Below, piece by piece: positions 62,319 to 64,000 of a stretch of 64,000 bases of DNA. Numbering within the stretch: position 1 is the first letter of the stretch; each line of letters opens with the position of its first letter. Source of the stretch: Arthrobacter sp. NicSoilC5 (GTDB lineage: Bacteria; Actinomycetota; Actinomycetes; Actinomycetales; Micrococcaceae); the NCBI RefSeq assembly GCF_019977395.1, contig NZ_AP024660.1, positions 1,240,001-1,304,000 on the forward strand, written 5' to 3'. The notes below the pieces were generated by a model. The model saw only the letters and a program-made list of their open reading frames with translations. It was not told the DNA's origin and ran no database searches. The position numbers and the translations under genes were made by a program.

Positions 62319-64000
<1,682 letters not shown>

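Overview
The window comes from a high-GC actinobacterium, most likely a member of the Micrococcaceae close to Arthrobacter or Pseudarthrobacter. The evidence is strong G/C third-position bias throughout; the mismatch endonuclease NucS in place of MutS/MutL; a clpS-DUF2017-pncB block and a murI - metallo-beta-lactamase - rph - rdgB operon arranged as in mycobacteria; Mqo; DUF3039; DUF2550 next to atpC; and many genes that appear to be transcribed without a leader. The content is chromosomal housekeeping and metabolism. I see no insertion sequence, prophage, CRISPR array or obvious island.

Layout. 1-2.6 kb: tRNA-Lys(CUU), a MarR repressor divergent from a bcp peroxiredoxin, tRNA-Leu(UAG) and a fasciclin lipoprotein. 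2.6-9.2 kb: an orphan oligopeptide-type binding lipoprotein, malate:quinone oxidoreductase and a large HAE1-type RND exporter. 9.2-14 kb: a flavin monooxygenase-MarR pair with a palindromic operator, a transglutaminase-like protein, a lipoprotein divergent from a DUF1684 protein, and GtrA. 14-20 kb: the NAD de novo operon nrtR-nadA-nadB-nadC-nifS (minus strand), with a probable NrtR operator in front. 20-26.4 kb: amino-acid permease, alpha/beta hydrolase, MHS symporter divergent from an IclR regulator, and an MFS exporter with a four-codon leader ORF. 26.4-34.7 kb: SbcCD nuclease, aquaporin, ADP-ribosylglycohydrolase, DUF4395, and an exonuclease-BRCT protein divergent from DedA.

35.6-42 kb: rph-rdgB (RNA trimming and nucleotide-pool cleaning), a Rv1339-like metallo-hydrolase, murI, clpS-DUF2017, then divergent pncB-pncA for NAD salvage. 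NAD synthesis, salvage and the NAD-sensing regulator therefore all lie in this window. 42-51.8 kb: SF2 helicase with DUF3039, nagB, an ABC exporter, a CPA1 antiporter carrying a UBP-type zinc finger, a YqjM-like ene-reductase and a cysteine-less thioredoxin/TPR protein. 51.8-57.6 kb: an unrecognised 568-aa membrane protein, an AI-2E family permease, a hydrolase, a small zinc-binding protein divergent from nucS, and a cold-shock gene with a long leader. 57.6-64 kb: the 3' end of the ATP synthase operon (atpG end, atpD, atpC, DUF2550) running into a two-gene unit, a membrane esterase and a DUF2156 protein, that looks like an aminoacyl-lipid turnover pair.

Regulation. At least 17 genes have a TANNNT -10 element exactly 6 or 7 nt before the start codon. 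This implies leaderless mRNAs, and I used it to choose several starts. Readable operators lie before nrtR (NAD), before the luciferase-like monooxygenase (MarR) and between the MHS transporter and iclR.
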